In this document: one piece after another, positions 1 through 9,898 of the stretch | How positions within the stretch are numbered: the first letter of the stretch is position 1 | How the letters are laid out: each line of letters starts with the position of its first letter | Position numbers and translations under genes: made by a program | Notes under the pieces: model-generated | Told to the model about the DNA's origin: nothing | Database searches by the model: none | The model's input: the letters and a program-made list of their open reading frames with translations, nothing else | From: Oscillospiraceae bacterium | Lineage (GTDB): Bacteria; Bacillota; Clostridia; Oscillospirales; Oscillospiraceae | Length of the DNA stretch: 64,000 nt | Direction of reading: 5' to 3' | Assembly (NCBI GenBank): GCA_024691985.1 | Contig: JAILNC010000129.1 | Span: 1-64,000, forward strand

Positions 1-22
1 CAGCTAAATCGTAATACACTAA

Positions 23-44
23 GGGGAGGGAGAAATTCCTCCCC
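23..44 (+). other. Intercistronic hairpin (9-bp stem, GAAA tetraloop) upstream of ABC ATPase
   Basis: GGGGAGGGA-GAAA-TTCCTCCCC (one G.T pair). Confidence 0.55.
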
Positions 45-68
45 GATGATTTCAGGTAGGGAACAGAT

Positions 69-1658
69 ATGAGTAATGCAAACGCGCCCTTATTGGAGAT
101 GCGGAATATCAAGAAGGACTTCTTCGGAAACCAGGTCCTGACAGATATCAACCTCACGCTGCAGCGAGGCGAGGTCCTCGGCCTCTGCGGTGAAAACGGC
201 GCGGGCAAGTCCACGCTGATGAAGATCCTTTTCGGCATGGACGTTATCCGCGAGACTGGCGGCTATGAAGGCGACATCCTCGTCGAGGGCGAGAAGGTCT
301 GCTTTGAGACGCCTTTTGACGCGCTTGCCGCCGGGATCGGCATGGTGCATCAGGAGTTTTCCCTGATCCCGGGCTTCACCGCGACGGAGAATATTCTGCT
401 CAACCGTGAGCCCAAAAAGAGAAACGTCATCTCCGAGGTCTTCGGGGAAAGACTGGATACCCTTGATTACAACGAGATGACCGGACGGGCCGAGGCAGCC
501 ATCGAGAAGATGGGCTTCAGCATTGACAAGGACATGGTCATCAGCAACATGCCCGTCGGACACAAGCAGTTTACCGAGATCGCCCGCGAGCTGAGCAAGG
601 ATCAGCTCAAGCTCCTGATTCTGGACGAGCCCACGGCCGTTCTGACGGAGAAGGAGGCCGAGGCACTTCTGGACTCGATCCGTTCTATGTCGGAAAAGGG
701 TATCGCGGTTATTTTCATTACACACAGACTGCATGAAATCCTCTCTGTTTGTAACAGGGTTCTTGTGATGCGCGACGGCTTTGTCGTCAACGATGTACCC
801 GCAGACAAAACCACTGTCAGCGAGATTTCTAAATGGATGGTCGGCAGGAGCGTCAGTTCTGTCACCAGCCGTGATATACGGGATATGAGCAGCGCCAGGA
901 CGATCATGTCCATCCGGAAACTCTGGGTCGATATGCCTGGCGAGACCGTCCGCAACGTTGATCTGGACGTCAGGGAGGGCGAGATCCTCGGCATCGGCGG
1001 ACTTGCCGGTCAGGGTAAACTCGGGATTCCGAACGGAATCATGGGTCTTTATGAGGCTGGCGGCAGTGTGGAGTTTGAGGGGAAAAATATTCCGCTCAAC
1101 AGCCCGCGTAAGTGCCTGGATGCCTCGATCGCCTTTGTTTCGGAGGACAGACGCGGCGTCGGCCTGCTTCTGGACGAAACATTGGAATGGAATGTGGCCT
1201 TTCCGGCCATGCAGGTACAGGAGAAGTTCCTCAAAAAATTCCTGGGCGGCCTGGTGACATGGCGCGACGAGAAAGCAATCCGTGAGGTCACTGAAAAATA
1301 CATTGACGAACTTGCCATAAAGTGCATCGGATCCAAGCAGAAAGCAAAGGAGCTTTCGGGCGGCAATCAGCAGAAGATCTGCCTTGCCAAGGCCTTCGCG
1401 CTTGAGCCGAAGTTTCTGTTCGTCTCAGAGCCGACCCGCGGCATCGACGTCGGTGCGAAGGCACTGGTCCTTGACGCGTTGAAGAAATTTAATCATGAGA
1501 GCGGCGTCACAGTCGTTATGATTTCCTCGGAACTGGAGGAGCTCCGCCAGATCTGTGACCGTATCGCGATCGTATCGGGCGGCAGAATAGCAGGTATTCT
1601 CCCTGCTACGAATCCGTCAGAAGACTTTGGCATGCTGATGGTCAGCATGGTAAAGTGA
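69..1658 (+). CDS. Sugar/nucleoside-type ABC transporter ATP-binding protein (two NBDs)
   Basis: Walker A GENGAGKST, LSGGNQQK signature, second NBD typical of MglA/XylG-like ATPases. Confidence 0.9.
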   Translation: MSNANAPLLEMRNIKKDFFGNQVLTDINLTLQRGEVLGLCGENGAGKSTLMKILFGMDVIRETGGYEGDILVEGEKVCFETPFDALAAGIGMVHQEFSLIPGFTATENILLNREPKKRNVISEVFGERLDTLDYNEMTGRAEAAIEKMGFSIDKDMVISNMPVGHKQFTEIARELSKDQLKLLILDEPTAVLTEKEAEALLDSIRSMSEKGIAVIFITHRLHEILSVCNRVLVMRDGFVVNDVPADKTTVSEISKWMVGRSVSSVTSRDIRDMSSARTIMSIRKLWVDMPGETVRNVDLDVREGEILGIGGLAGQGKLGIPNGIMGLYEAGGSVEFEGKNIPLNSPRKCLDASIAFVSEDRRGVGLLLDETLEWNVAFPAMQVQEKFLKKFLGGLVTWRDEKAIREVTEKYIDELAIKCIGSKQKAKELSGGNQQKICLAKAFALEPKFLFVSEPTRGIDVGAKALVLDALKKFNHESGVTVVMISSELEELRQICDRIAIVSGGRIAGILPATNPSEDFGMLMVSMVK

Positions 1659-1668
1659 GGAGGGCAGC

Positions 1669-2745
1669 ATGAACGAAACATTAGACAAAACCAATATGAG
1701 CGTCCGTGACCGCCTTTCCGCTTTTGCGGCGAGTTTCGGGCTGCCGAGACTGATCATCGCGGCGTTCCTTCTGCTGCTGTTCATTGCGGCGCCCTTTGTC
1801 GGCGCCGACTTCTGGACACAGATCAGCAACACCATTAACCGCTTCAGCTGGAATGCGGTCATGGTCCTCGCCATGGTGCCGATGATCCATTCCGGCTGCG
1901 GCCTGAACTTCGGTCTGCCGCTCGGCATCATTTCCGGCCTGCTGGGCGCCACGCTCTCCATTGAGCTTGGCTTCACCGGACCCTTCAGCTTCGTGATGGC
2001 AATTCTGATCGCCACGCCCTTTGCACTGATCCTGGGCGCCGGTTACGGCTGGCTGCTCAATAAAATCAAGGGCGGAGAGATGATGATCGCCACCTACGTC
2101 GGGTTTTCATCTGTCTCTTTCATGTGTATGATGTGGCTGCTGCTGCCGTACAAAAGCCCCACAATGGTCTGGGGCCTGTCCGGCAAAGGCCTTCGTACTA
2201 CAATTTCCCTGGAGGGCTTTTACGACAAGGTCCTGGCTAATATCCTTCAGATCAACATCGGCAATCTGTCAATTCCTACGGGGACACTGCTGTTCTTTGC
2301 GCTCCTTGCTTTCGGCATGTGGGCTTTTCTGCATTCCAAAACCGGTACGGCCATGACGGCAGTCGGCTCCAACCCGACCTTTGCCAAGGCGGCCGGCGTA
2401 AATGTCGACAGGTCGAGATTGTTGTCCGTCATCCTCTCAACCTGGCTTGCCGCGGTCGGCATCCTGGTATATGAGCAGGGCTTCGGCTTTGTGCAGCTTT
2501 ATATGGCACCCTTCTACATGGCGTTGCCCGCGGTGTCCGCGATCCTGATCGGCGGCGCCACGGTCAACAAGGCCACCATCCCCAACGTCATCATCGGCAC
2601 CTTCCTCTTCCAGGGCATCGTGACCATGACCCCGACGGTCATGAACTCCATGATCCACATGGACATGAGCGAGGTCATCCGCGTCGTCGTCTCTCAGGGC
2701 ATGATCCTGTATGCATTGACGAGGAAAACGGAGGCGGCGAAATGA
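1669..2745 (+). CDS. ABC transporter permease
   Basis: Multi-TM protein directly downstream of the ATPase; sugar permease-like. Confidence 0.85.
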   Translation: MNETLDKTNMSVRDRLSAFAASFGLPRLIIAAFLLLLFIAAPFVGADFWTQISNTINRFSWNAVMVLAMVPMIHSGCGLNFGLPLGIISGLLGATLSIELGFTGPFSFVMAILIATPFALILGAGYGWLLNKIKGGEMMIATYVGFSSVSFMCMMWLLLPYKSPTMVWGLSGKGLRTTISLEGFYDKVLANILQINIGNLSIPTGTLLFFALLAFGMWAFLHSKTGTAMTAVGSNPTFAKAAGVNVDRSRLLSVILSTWLAAVGILVYEQGFGFVQLYMAPFYMALPAVSAILIGGATVNKATIPNVIIGTFLFQGIVTMTPTVMNSMIHMDMSEVIRVVVSQGMILYALTRKTEAAK

Positions 2746-3869
2746 AAAACAACAACTCCAGAAAGAATTTTCTGAGCTTCCTCGCCAACAACTCTGTCCC
2801 GATCCTGTTCATCCTGATCTGCGTTGTCTGCATCCCCGTTTCGGGCTTCTCTCCCAGCTACCTGATCAATGAGATCGTGACGCGAATGGGCAGGAACATC
2901 TTCCTGATCCTATGCCTGCTGATCCCGATCATGGCCGGTATGGGCCTGAATTTCGGCATGACCCTCGGTGCGATGGCGGCGGAGCTTGCGCTGATCCTGG
3001 TCTCCGACTGGCAGATCTGGGGTATTCCGGGCGTTGTGCTTGCCATGATCCTGTCGATCCCGTTTTCCATCCTGCTGGGCATGCTCTGCGGCAAGATCCT
3101 GAACATGGCCAAGGGCCGTGAAATGATCACCAGCTACATCATCAGCTTCTTCATGAACGGCATCTATCAGCTGATCGTGCTGTACATGATGGGCCCCATT
3201 ATTCCCATCAAGCACAGCAACGTCAAGCTGCCGCGCGGCTACGGCATCCGTAATTCCGTTGACCTGATTCACATGCGTCAGTGCCTGGACAACCTCCTGG
3301 CTGTCCGCGTTGGCGGCGTCAAGATCCCGGTGCTTACGTTTCTTCTGATCGGCCTGCTCTGCCTGTTCATTATCTGGTTCCGCAAGACCAAGCTTGGACA
3401 GGACATGCGCGCGGTCGGACAGGATATGGACGTCGCCCGTGACGCCGGCATCAACGTCGAGCGTACGCGCATCATCTCCATCGTTATGTCCACGGTACTC
3501 GCGGGTTTCGGCATGGTCATTTATCTGCAGAACATGGGCAACATTGCCACCTACAGCTCGCACTCGCAGATCGGCATGTTCTGCATCGCCGCGTTGCTGG
3601 TTGGCGGCGCGTCTGTCGACAGGGCGTCCATCGGCAACGTGTTCCTGGGCGTGGTCCTGTTCCACACGATGTTCATCGTCGCACCGAAGGCGGGCGCCAT
3701 GATCACCGGTGACTCTATGATCGGTGAATATTTCCGTGTCTTCGTCTCCTACGCGGTCATTACGATCGCGCTGATCATGTACGAGACGAAGAAGCGCAAG
3801 GTCAAGAGTCAGGCTGGAAAACAGCTGCAGCTGGAGCAGGAACAGGAGGAGGCGGCGGCAAATGAGTAA
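2742..3869 (+). CDS. ABC transporter permease
   Basis: Multi-TM, overlaps previous gene by 4 nt; related to preceding permease. Confidence 0.85.
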   Translation: MKNNNSRKNFLSFLANNSVPILFILICVVCIPVSGFSPSYLINEIVTRMGRNIFLILCLLIPIMAGMGLNFGMTLGAMAAELALILVSDWQIWGIPGVVLAMILSIPFSILLGMLCGKILNMAKGREMITSYIISFFMNGIYQLIVLYMMGPIIPIKHSNVKLPRGYGIRNSVDLIHMRQCLDNLLAVRVGGVKIPVLTFLLIGLLCLFIIWFRKTKLGQDMRAVGQDMDVARDAGINVERTRIISIVMSTVLAGFGMVIYLQNMGNIATYSSHSQIGMFCIAALLVGGASVDRASIGNVFLGVVLFHTMFIVAPKAGAMITGDSMIGEYFRVFVSYAVITIALIMYETKKRKVKSQAGKQLQLEQEQEEAAANE

Positions 3870-4338
3870 CAAGAGAAGTCTTATGATCCGCATTTGCGCG
3901 GTCCTTGCCCTGATCCTGATCGCGGCCTGCATGATGGTCATCGGCCGCGGCCACACGGTCTATCTGGACAACAAGACGCTGGAATACGGCGGCCAGACCT
4001 ATACCGCGCCCTACAAAGTCACTGTGACGGTCAAGGGTGAGCAGGTTGCCAAACTCTATGCCAAGGAGAGAGGCTCTGCCGACAACGTCGGTCAGCGCTT
4101 CGAGATGACCCTCAAGGTCATGCAGGAGAAGAACGGCGACGAGACCACCGCGACCTATCAGGTCAAGCTTCCCTATAAGATGGACGGCGTGGTGATCAAC
4201 CTCCCCGGATACTTTGCCGGCCTGCCGGAGGAAGCATGGCTGTCCGAATTTGTTTCTCTGATCCCTGAGCCGAGCGCTGAAGACGGAGAGGTCCCAAGTG
4301 CGGACGAGTTTGAAATGGATCTGGGCGATGAATTCTAA
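3862..4338 (+). CDS. Small membrane-anchored protein of unknown function, fourth gene of ABC operon
   Basis: One N-terminal TM/signal anchor then soluble acidic-tailed domain; overlaps permease gene. Confidence 0.7.
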   Translation: MSNKRSLMIRICAVLALILIAACMMVIGRGHTVYLDNKTLEYGGQTYTAPYKVTVTVKGEQVAKLYAKERGSADNVGQRFEMTLKVMQEKNGDETTATYQVKLPYKMDGVVINLPGYFAGLPEEAWLSEFVSLIPEPSAEDGEVPSADEFEMDLGDEF

Positions 4339-4354
4339 ATTGAAACCATAAGGC

Positions 4355-4389
4355 AGAACGGCGTGAATTCATTTCACGCCGTTCTTTTG
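4355..4389 (+). terminator. Rho-independent terminator
   Basis: AGAACGGCGTGAA-ttcat-TTCACGCCGTTCT followed by TTT. Confidence 0.85.
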
Positions 4390-4520
4390 TGCCCGGGACG
4401 CAAGTTTCTTGAAGTTGTGAATGAAACGCTTCGGTGAGCTGATGTTTGTCAATCTGCAGCGCTCTGTATCACATTTCACTTTCATCCGCTTTCAGCTCCC
4501 GCAAAATGAGGACGCCACAC

Positions 4521-4549
4521 TTGCCAAGCACAGAGAAATGGGATAGAAT
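4521..4549 (+). promoter_or_regulatory. Candidate sigma-A promoter for radical SAM operon
   Basis: TTGCCA-N17-TAGAAT. Confidence 0.65.
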
Positions 4550-4576
4550 GGACACAGGTCTGTACAGGAGAATACC

Positions 4577-6412
4577 ATGGATAAACGACTTGAACGCATT
4601 CTGCCGCGGGTGCAGAAGCCCGCGCGTTATACGGGCGGCGAGTATAATCAGATCATCAAGGAAAAAAGCTCCGTTGATCTGCGCGTGGCCTTTTGCTTCC
4701 CCGATACCTATGAGATCGGTATGTCGAATCTCGGCATGAGCATCCTCTATCACACTATGAACAGTCTCGACTATGTCTGGTGTGAGCGTGTTTTTGCACC
4801 CTGGGGCGATATGTACGACGAGATGAAAAGGGCGGGGATACCGCTGTACGCGTTGGAGAGCGGAGACAGCCTGGACGCTTTCGACGTGCTTGCCTTCTCC
4901 GTGGGGTATGAGATGGCGTACACCACAGTCCTGGATATGATCGATCAGGCTGGGCTTCCTTTGAAAAGCAGCGAGAGAACTGCGCTTCTCCCTCTGGTGA
5001 TCGTAGGCGGTTCTGCAGCCGTCAATGCTGAACCCATGACCGAGTTCATCGACCTTTTTCTGATCGGAGAAGGGGAAGAGATGAACAATGAACTGCTTGC
5101 TCTGCTTCGAACTGCCAAGCATGAAGGCTGGAGCAAGAGTGAGTTTCTCCGCCGTGCATCCCGGATCGGGGGCGTATATGTCCCGTCTCTGTATGAAGTG
5201 TCCTATCACCGTGACGGAACCATCGCCTCGTTCAGGGCGGCGGAAGGTGCGCCCGAGCGTGTTCTCAAGCGCGTTGTCGTCGATCTTGACAGTGCCCCCT
5301 ATCCGACAAACCCGATCGTTCCCTCCACCGAGGTCGTGCATGACCGGGTCAACCTGGAGCTGTTTCGCGGCTGCGTGCGCGGCTGCCGTTTCTGTCAGGC
5401 AGGCTATATTTATCGGCCGATCCGGGCTAAGAAACCGGAAACGCTGATCCGCCAGGGCGTCGAAGCTCTGCAGAATACCGGCCATGAAGATGTAACGCTC
5501 CTGTCGCTTTCGACGAGTGACTACCGTCCGCTCGCAGGCTTGTGTGACGGGCTTCTGGAATACTGTGAATCCCGCAGCATCGGACTGTCTCTGCCCTCCC
5601 TGCGGGCTGACAACTTTTCGATGGAGATCATGGAAAAGCTGCAGAAGGTCCGCAAGAGCGGCCTGACTTTCGCTGTTGAGGGCGGGAGCCAGCGCCTGCG
5701 GGACGCAATCAACAAAAATGTCACGGAAGAGGATCTGCTCAACACCTGCGCGATCGCTTTCGCGGGCGGCTGGAACACAGTCAAGCTTTATTATATGCTC
5801 GGTTTGCCGACGGAAACGGACGAAGACATCATAGGGATCGCCGATATGGCCGGACGCATCGTGCACTGTTGGCGTGAGAATGCAAAAAATAAAAACCGCG
5901 GTGTGAAGATCACCGTATCGACCTCCTGCTTTATTCCCAAACCGCACAGCCCTTTCCAGTGGGAAGCCCAGATCAGCAGGGAAGAATATCTGCGGCGCGT
6001 CAGTCTTCTTCGTGCGAGCATCAACTCCCGTAATGTGATTTATAACTGGCATGACGCCGATACCAGCGTGGTGGAGGCCGTTCTATCCCGGGGTGACAGA
6101 CGCCTTGGGCCGGTATTGGAAGAAGTCTGGCGAAACGGCGGCCGCCTTGAGGCCTGGAGCGACTACTTCGACTTTCAGCGCTGGATGGAGGCTCTTGACC
6201 ACCATGGCCTCTCGGCAGAATTTTATGCATCCAGGGAGCGTCGAACGGATGAGATCCTGCCCTGGGATGTGATCGACGTGGGCGTGAGAAAAGAGCATCT
6301 CAAGAGAGAGCGTGAAAAATGTTTTGCCTCCGAACTTACACCGGACTGCCGCCACAAGTGTTCGGCCTGCGGCGCTCTGCGCCTGATGGAAGGGGGTAAA
6401 TGCGATGGATAA
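4577..6412 (+). CDS. B12-binding/radical SAM protein (TIGR03960-like)
   Basis: CX3CX2C motif in RGCVRGCRFCQAG; C-terminal Cys cluster CRHKCSACG. Confidence 0.88.
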   Translation: MDKRLERILPRVQKPARYTGGEYNQIIKEKSSVDLRVAFCFPDTYEIGMSNLGMSILYHTMNSLDYVWCERVFAPWGDMYDEMKRAGIPLYALESGDSLDAFDVLAFSVGYEMAYTTVLDMIDQAGLPLKSSERTALLPLVIVGGSAAVNAEPMTEFIDLFLIGEGEEMNNELLALLRTAKHEGWSKSEFLRRASRIGGVYVPSLYEVSYHRDGTIASFRAAEGAPERVLKRVVVDLDSAPYPTNPIVPSTEVVHDRVNLELFRGCVRGCRFCQAGYIYRPIRAKKPETLIRQGVEALQNTGHEDVTLLSLSTSDYRPLAGLCDGLLEYCESRSIGLSLPSLRADNFSMEIMEKLQKVRKSGLTFAVEGGSQRLRDAINKNVTEEDLLNTCAIAFAGGWNTVKLYYMLGLPTETDEDIIGIADMAGRIVHCWRENAKNKNRGVKITVSTSCFIPKPHSPFQWEAQISREEYLRRVSLLRASINSRNVIYNWHDADTSVVEAVLSRGDRRLGPVLEEVWRNGGRLEAWSDYFDFQRWMEALDHHGLSAEFYASRERRTDEILPWDVIDVGVRKEHLKREREKCFASELTPDCRHKCSACGALRLMEGGKCDG

Positions 6413-7064
6413 ACTGCGGCTCCGCTTTGAAAAGACCGGACGTGCAGTATATATCTCACACCTGGACCTGATGCATACGCTTCAGCGCGCTTTCTCCCGC
6501 GCGGGCCTGGAATTGAAATACTCGGAAGGTTTTAATCCCCACCCGCAGATTTCCATTGCGCTGCCGCTTTCGGTCGGCATGTCCAGCGTCTGTGAAATCC
6601 TTGACTTTAAACTCATGACCGAAGCCGATCCCGCACAGCTTCCTGTGCATCTGAATGCGGTCATGCCCGAGGGGATCCGGGTTGTGGAATGCTATGAACC
6701 AGTCCACAAGGTTTCCCAGCTCAAGTATCTGGAGATCACCGGCACGTTTGAGTATGACGCCCGCCCCGTTTCGGAGATGAAAAACACGCTTGAGACCTTC
6801 TTTGCGCGCGAATCCATAGTTATTACAAAAAAGACCAAGCGCGGTGAGGGGCCGAGTGATATACGCCCAGCCATCCGCAGCATCGCTTTTGCGGAAGGGA
6901 AGGACGCTGTCCTGCTCCGGGCTGTCATTTCCGCTCAGGAGCCGACGCTGAATCCGACGCTTCTGGCCGATGCGCTGCGGCAACTCTCTCCGGCAACGGA
7001 GCCGGATTTTGCTCAATTTGAAAGAATTGAAAACTATCTGGAGAATATGGAGATTTTCAGATAG
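6405..7064 (+). CDS. Radical SAM-associated protein (DUF2344/TIGR03936-like)
   Basis: LRFEKTGRAVYISHLDLMHTLQRAFSRAGL N-terminus; overlaps partner gene by 8 nt. Confidence 0.85.
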   Translation: MDKLRLRFEKTGRAVYISHLDLMHTLQRAFSRAGLELKYSEGFNPHPQISIALPLSVGMSSVCEILDFKLMTEADPAQLPVHLNAVMPEGIRVVECYEPVHKVSQLKYLEITGTFEYDARPVSEMKNTLETFFARESIVITKKTKRGEGPSDIRPAIRSIAFAEGKDAVLLRAVISAQEPTLNPTLLADALRQLSPATEPDFAQFERIENYLENMEIFR

Positions 7065-7090
7065 TATTAATGAGTATTTGTAAATAATGC

Positions 7091-7119
7091 TTGCATTCTC
7101 GCCGTTCCTGTGGTAATAT
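7091..7119 (+). promoter_or_regulatory. Candidate promoter for rplS
   Basis: TTGCAT-N17-TAATAT. Confidence 0.6.
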
Positions 7120-7218
7120 ACCAGAGCTTGTGTGGAAAACACAGCATGAATCAGGCGGTCCGCTGCCGCGGCATTTGCCCTCCGGTATGAACGTCTTTAA
7201 GAATAGGATGGATCAAAT
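7120..7218 (+). promoter_or_regulatory. Candidate L19 ribosomal protein leader
   Basis: Structured ~100-nt 5' UTR directly before rplS with GTGTggaaaACAC hairpin and repeated ATGAA segments; L19 leaders are known in Firmicutes. Confidence 0.45.
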
Positions 7219-7560
7219 ATGGATCTGGTCAAAGTTCTCAGCGAGCAGTACATGAAGAAGGAGCTGCCCGAAATGAACGTGGGCGATACCGTCCGTGTTC
7301 AGGTTCTCGTCAAGGAAGGCAACCGTGAGCGCACCCAGGCTTTTGAGGGCACGATCATTGCCAAGAAGCATGGCGGCATCAACGAGACCATCACTGTCCG
7401 CCGTATCTCCTACGGCGTCGGCTGCGAGAAGGTCTTCCCGGTTCACTCCCCCTCGATCGTCTCTGTCACCACCGTCCGCAAGGGCAAGGTCCGCAGGGCG
7501 AAGCTGTACTACCTGCGCGACCGCGTGGGCAAGGCGGCCAAGGTCAAGGAGCGCCTGTAA
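7219..7560 (+). CDS. rplS: 50S ribosomal protein L19
   Basis: Full-length 113 aa L19 sequence. Confidence 0.97.
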   Translation: MDLVKVLSEQYMKKELPEMNVGDTVRVQVLVKEGNRERTQAFEGTIIAKKHGGINETITVRRISYGVGCEKVFPVHSPSIVSVTTVRKGKVRRAKLYYLRDRVGKAAKVKERL

Positions 7561-7572
7561 TTTCGATAGGAC

Positions 7573-7610
7573 TGCAAAAGGCAGCCTCCAAACGGAGGCT
7601 GCCTTTTGCA
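7573..7610 (+). terminator. Rho-independent terminator after rplS
   Basis: TGCAAAAGGCAGCCTCC-aaac-GGAGGCTGCCTTTTGCA, 17-bp stem. Confidence 0.8.
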
Positions 7611-7616
7611 ATGCTC

Positions 7617-7645
7617 TTTACAGGCGGAGGCTTTTGCGATAAAAT
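7617..7645 (+). promoter_or_regulatory. Candidate promoter for glycosyltransferase genes
   Basis: TTTACA-N17-TAAAAT. Confidence 0.6.
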
Positions 7646-7672
7646 AGCAGACAGCAAGCCGGAAAGGGGGGG

Positions 7673-9898
7673 ATGTGCCGCGTGAAGAGGATCGCGATCT
7701 TCCAGGACAATCTGGACGTCGGCGGGATTCAGAAATCCATCATGAATCTGCTGATGAACTTCGACTATGAAAACTATCAGGTCGATCTCTACCTCTCCGA
7801 CAGCAAGCGCTTCTGGGACGTCCAATTCCCCAAGGCCCTGAACATCAAATACCTCCGGCATATCCCGAAATGCTTTTCCCTGATGCCCTTTGACCTTGCA
7901 AAGAAGCTGGTGACGCTCGATTTCTCCGACGTCACGGAGCCCTACGACGTGGCGCTCGATTTCAACTCCTATCAGTTCTCCTGCGCCCTCGGCGCGCTGA
8001 CCGTACCGGCGAAGCGCCGGATCATGTGGATACACAACAACGTCGCCGTCAAGCTGGAGAACGAGTGGAAATACAGGGTCCTCTGGTACAATTTCAAGGA
8101 CAAGTTCAAGTATTACGACGAGTTCGTGGCGGTCTCCCGGGGCGTGATCGAGCCCTTCCGGGAATGCAGCGGCATGTACGACAAAAAGTACACCGTGATC
8201 CAAAACACGATCGATACGCGGGAAATCTTCGAAAAAGCCGCGGAGGAGACCGATTTCACGGTCGACGAGAGCAAGCTGAACTTCGTCGCCATCGGCCGAC
8301 TGTGCCACCAGAAGGCCTATGACATCATGCTCGACAAATTCAGCGAGGTCGTCGCCCGGCGGCAGGACGTGCACCTCTACATCATCGGCGACGGCGAAAG
8401 ACGCCTCATGCTCGAGTATCAGCGCGACAGCCTCGGTCTGACGGACTATGTCACCTTCCTCGGTCAGAAGAAGAACCCCTTCGTCTACATGGACAAGATG
8501 GACGCCTTCGTCTCGACCTCACGTTACGAGGGGCAGCCGCTCAACGTGATGGAGGCCACGGCGCTGGGCCTGCCGCTGTACTGCACGAAGAACCTCGAAA
8601 AATACAGCGAGGGTCTGGTCGGCTGCGAGGATATCGTCGACGCGATGGTCGGGGCCGAACGCGTTGAAAAGAAGAGGGATGATCTGCACGCATACAACGG
8701 CGAGATCATCCGCCGGGTCAAGGCGCTGGCGGACGAACCGCCGGTGGACCCTGCAACGCAGAAAAAGCAGGTCAACATCATCGCGCTGCACCTCGGCGTG
8801 GGCGGGGTGGAAAAGGCCATCGTCAGTATGGCAAACCTCTTCGCCGAGCGCTACGACGTGCGGCTGTACAGCGTTTATAAGCTGCCCGGCACGCCCTCAA
8901 TGCCGATTGACGAGCGCGTGAGCGTGCGCTACCTGTTCTGGGACGTGCCGAACCGCGCCGAGTGGAAGGCTGCCATTCGCCAGCGCGATTTCCCGGCCTT
9001 CTGCAGGGAGAGCCTGCGCAGTCTGCGCATCCTGTTCGGAAAGCGGCGGGTGGTCAAAAAGCTGATCCGCAACATCACGCAGGGCGTGATCATCACCACG
9101 CGGCACGAGCACAATCTGCCGCTGGCCCGCTGCGGGTCGAAGGACGTGCTAAAAATCGGGCAGCTCCACCACGACCACAATTTTGAAAAGAAATACGTCC
9201 GCGCATTCCGGCGCGGCTATCGCGGTCTCGACGTGCTATGCCTGCTGACGCCGCAGCTCGTGGAAGAGGCGCGGACGCTGATGGCGGGCTACAACAGTCA
9301 TACCGAGCTGGTCTACATGCCGAACTTTCTGGAGCGCTATCCCGAAAAGGTGACGACGGAAGGCCGGGAAAAGACGGTGGTCGCCGTCGGGCGCGTGACC
9401 GGGGTCAAGCGCTTCGGCCTGCTTCTCGAGCAGTTCGTCCATCTGCATGAGATGGCGCCGGACTGGAAGCTCCGTCTGATCGGCGACGGTGAGGAGCTGC
9501 CCGGGCTGCGGCAGTACGCGGCCGAGCACGACGCGCTCTCGTATATCGAGATGCCGGGGCAGATGGACAACGCGCGCGTACAGGAGGAGATGCTGAAGGC
9601 CTCGCTCTTTGCCATGAGCTCGAGCTCGGAGGGCTTTCCCTTCGTCCTGCTCGAGGCCCAGAGCTGCGCGCTGCCGATCGTGGCTTACGATGTACGCGTC
9701 GGCCCGGGCTTTCTCGTGCACGACGGGCTGGACGGCTTCCTCGTACAGGAGGGCGCGCGGCAGCTCTACGAGGACAGGCTCGCGGAGCTGATGGCAGATC
9801 CCGGTCTAAGAGCGCGGATGGGAAAAACGGCATTGGAAAACGCGGCGCTTTTCACCAAAGAAAAAGTGGCCGAGAAATGGTATGCGGTGATCGGATGA
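7673..9898 (+). CDS. Tandem GT4-type glycosyltransferase (two domains)
   Basis: Two GT-B units: VGGIQKSIMNLL and VGGVEKAIVSMA starts, each with an SRYEGQPLNVMEA or SSSEGFPFVLLEA motif. Confidence 0.88.
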   Translation: MCRVKRIAIFQDNLDVGGIQKSIMNLLMNFDYENYQVDLYLSDSKRFWDVQFPKALNIKYLRHIPKCFSLMPFDLAKKLVTLDFSDVTEPYDVALDFNSYQFSCALGALTVPAKRRIMWIHNNVAVKLENEWKYRVLWYNFKDKFKYYDEFVAVSRGVIEPFRECSGMYDKKYTVIQNTIDTREIFEKAAEETDFTVDESKLNFVAIGRLCHQKAYDIMLDKFSEVVARRQDVHLYIIGDGERRLMLEYQRDSLGLTDYVTFLGQKKNPFVYMDKMDAFVSTSRYEGQPLNVMEATALGLPLYCTKNLEKYSEGLVGCEDIVDAMVGAERVEKKRDDLHAYNGEIIRRVKALADEPPVDPATQKKQVNIIALHLGVGGVEKAIVSMANLFAERYDVRLYSVYKLPGTPSMPIDERVSVRYLFWDVPNRAEWKAAIRQRDFPAFCRESLRSLRILFGKRRVVKKLIRNITQGVIITTRHEHNLPLARCGSKDVLKIGQLHHDHNFEKKYVRAFRRGYRGLDVLCLLTPQLVEEARTLMAGYNSHTELVYMPNFLERYPEKVTTEGREKTVVAVGRVTGVKRFGLLLEQFVHLHEMAPDWKLRLIGDGEELPGLRQYAAEHDALSYIEMPGQMDNARVQEEMLKASLFAMSSSSEGFPFVLLEAQSCALPIVAYDVRVGPGFLVHDGLDGFLVQEGARQLYEDRLAELMADPGLRARMGKTALENAALFTKEKVAEKWYAVIG

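Noticed and set aside
4469-6052. 527-aa - strand ORF opposite the radical SAM gene
   Set aside because: Antisense to a gene with clear CX3CX2C motif; no domain recognised.
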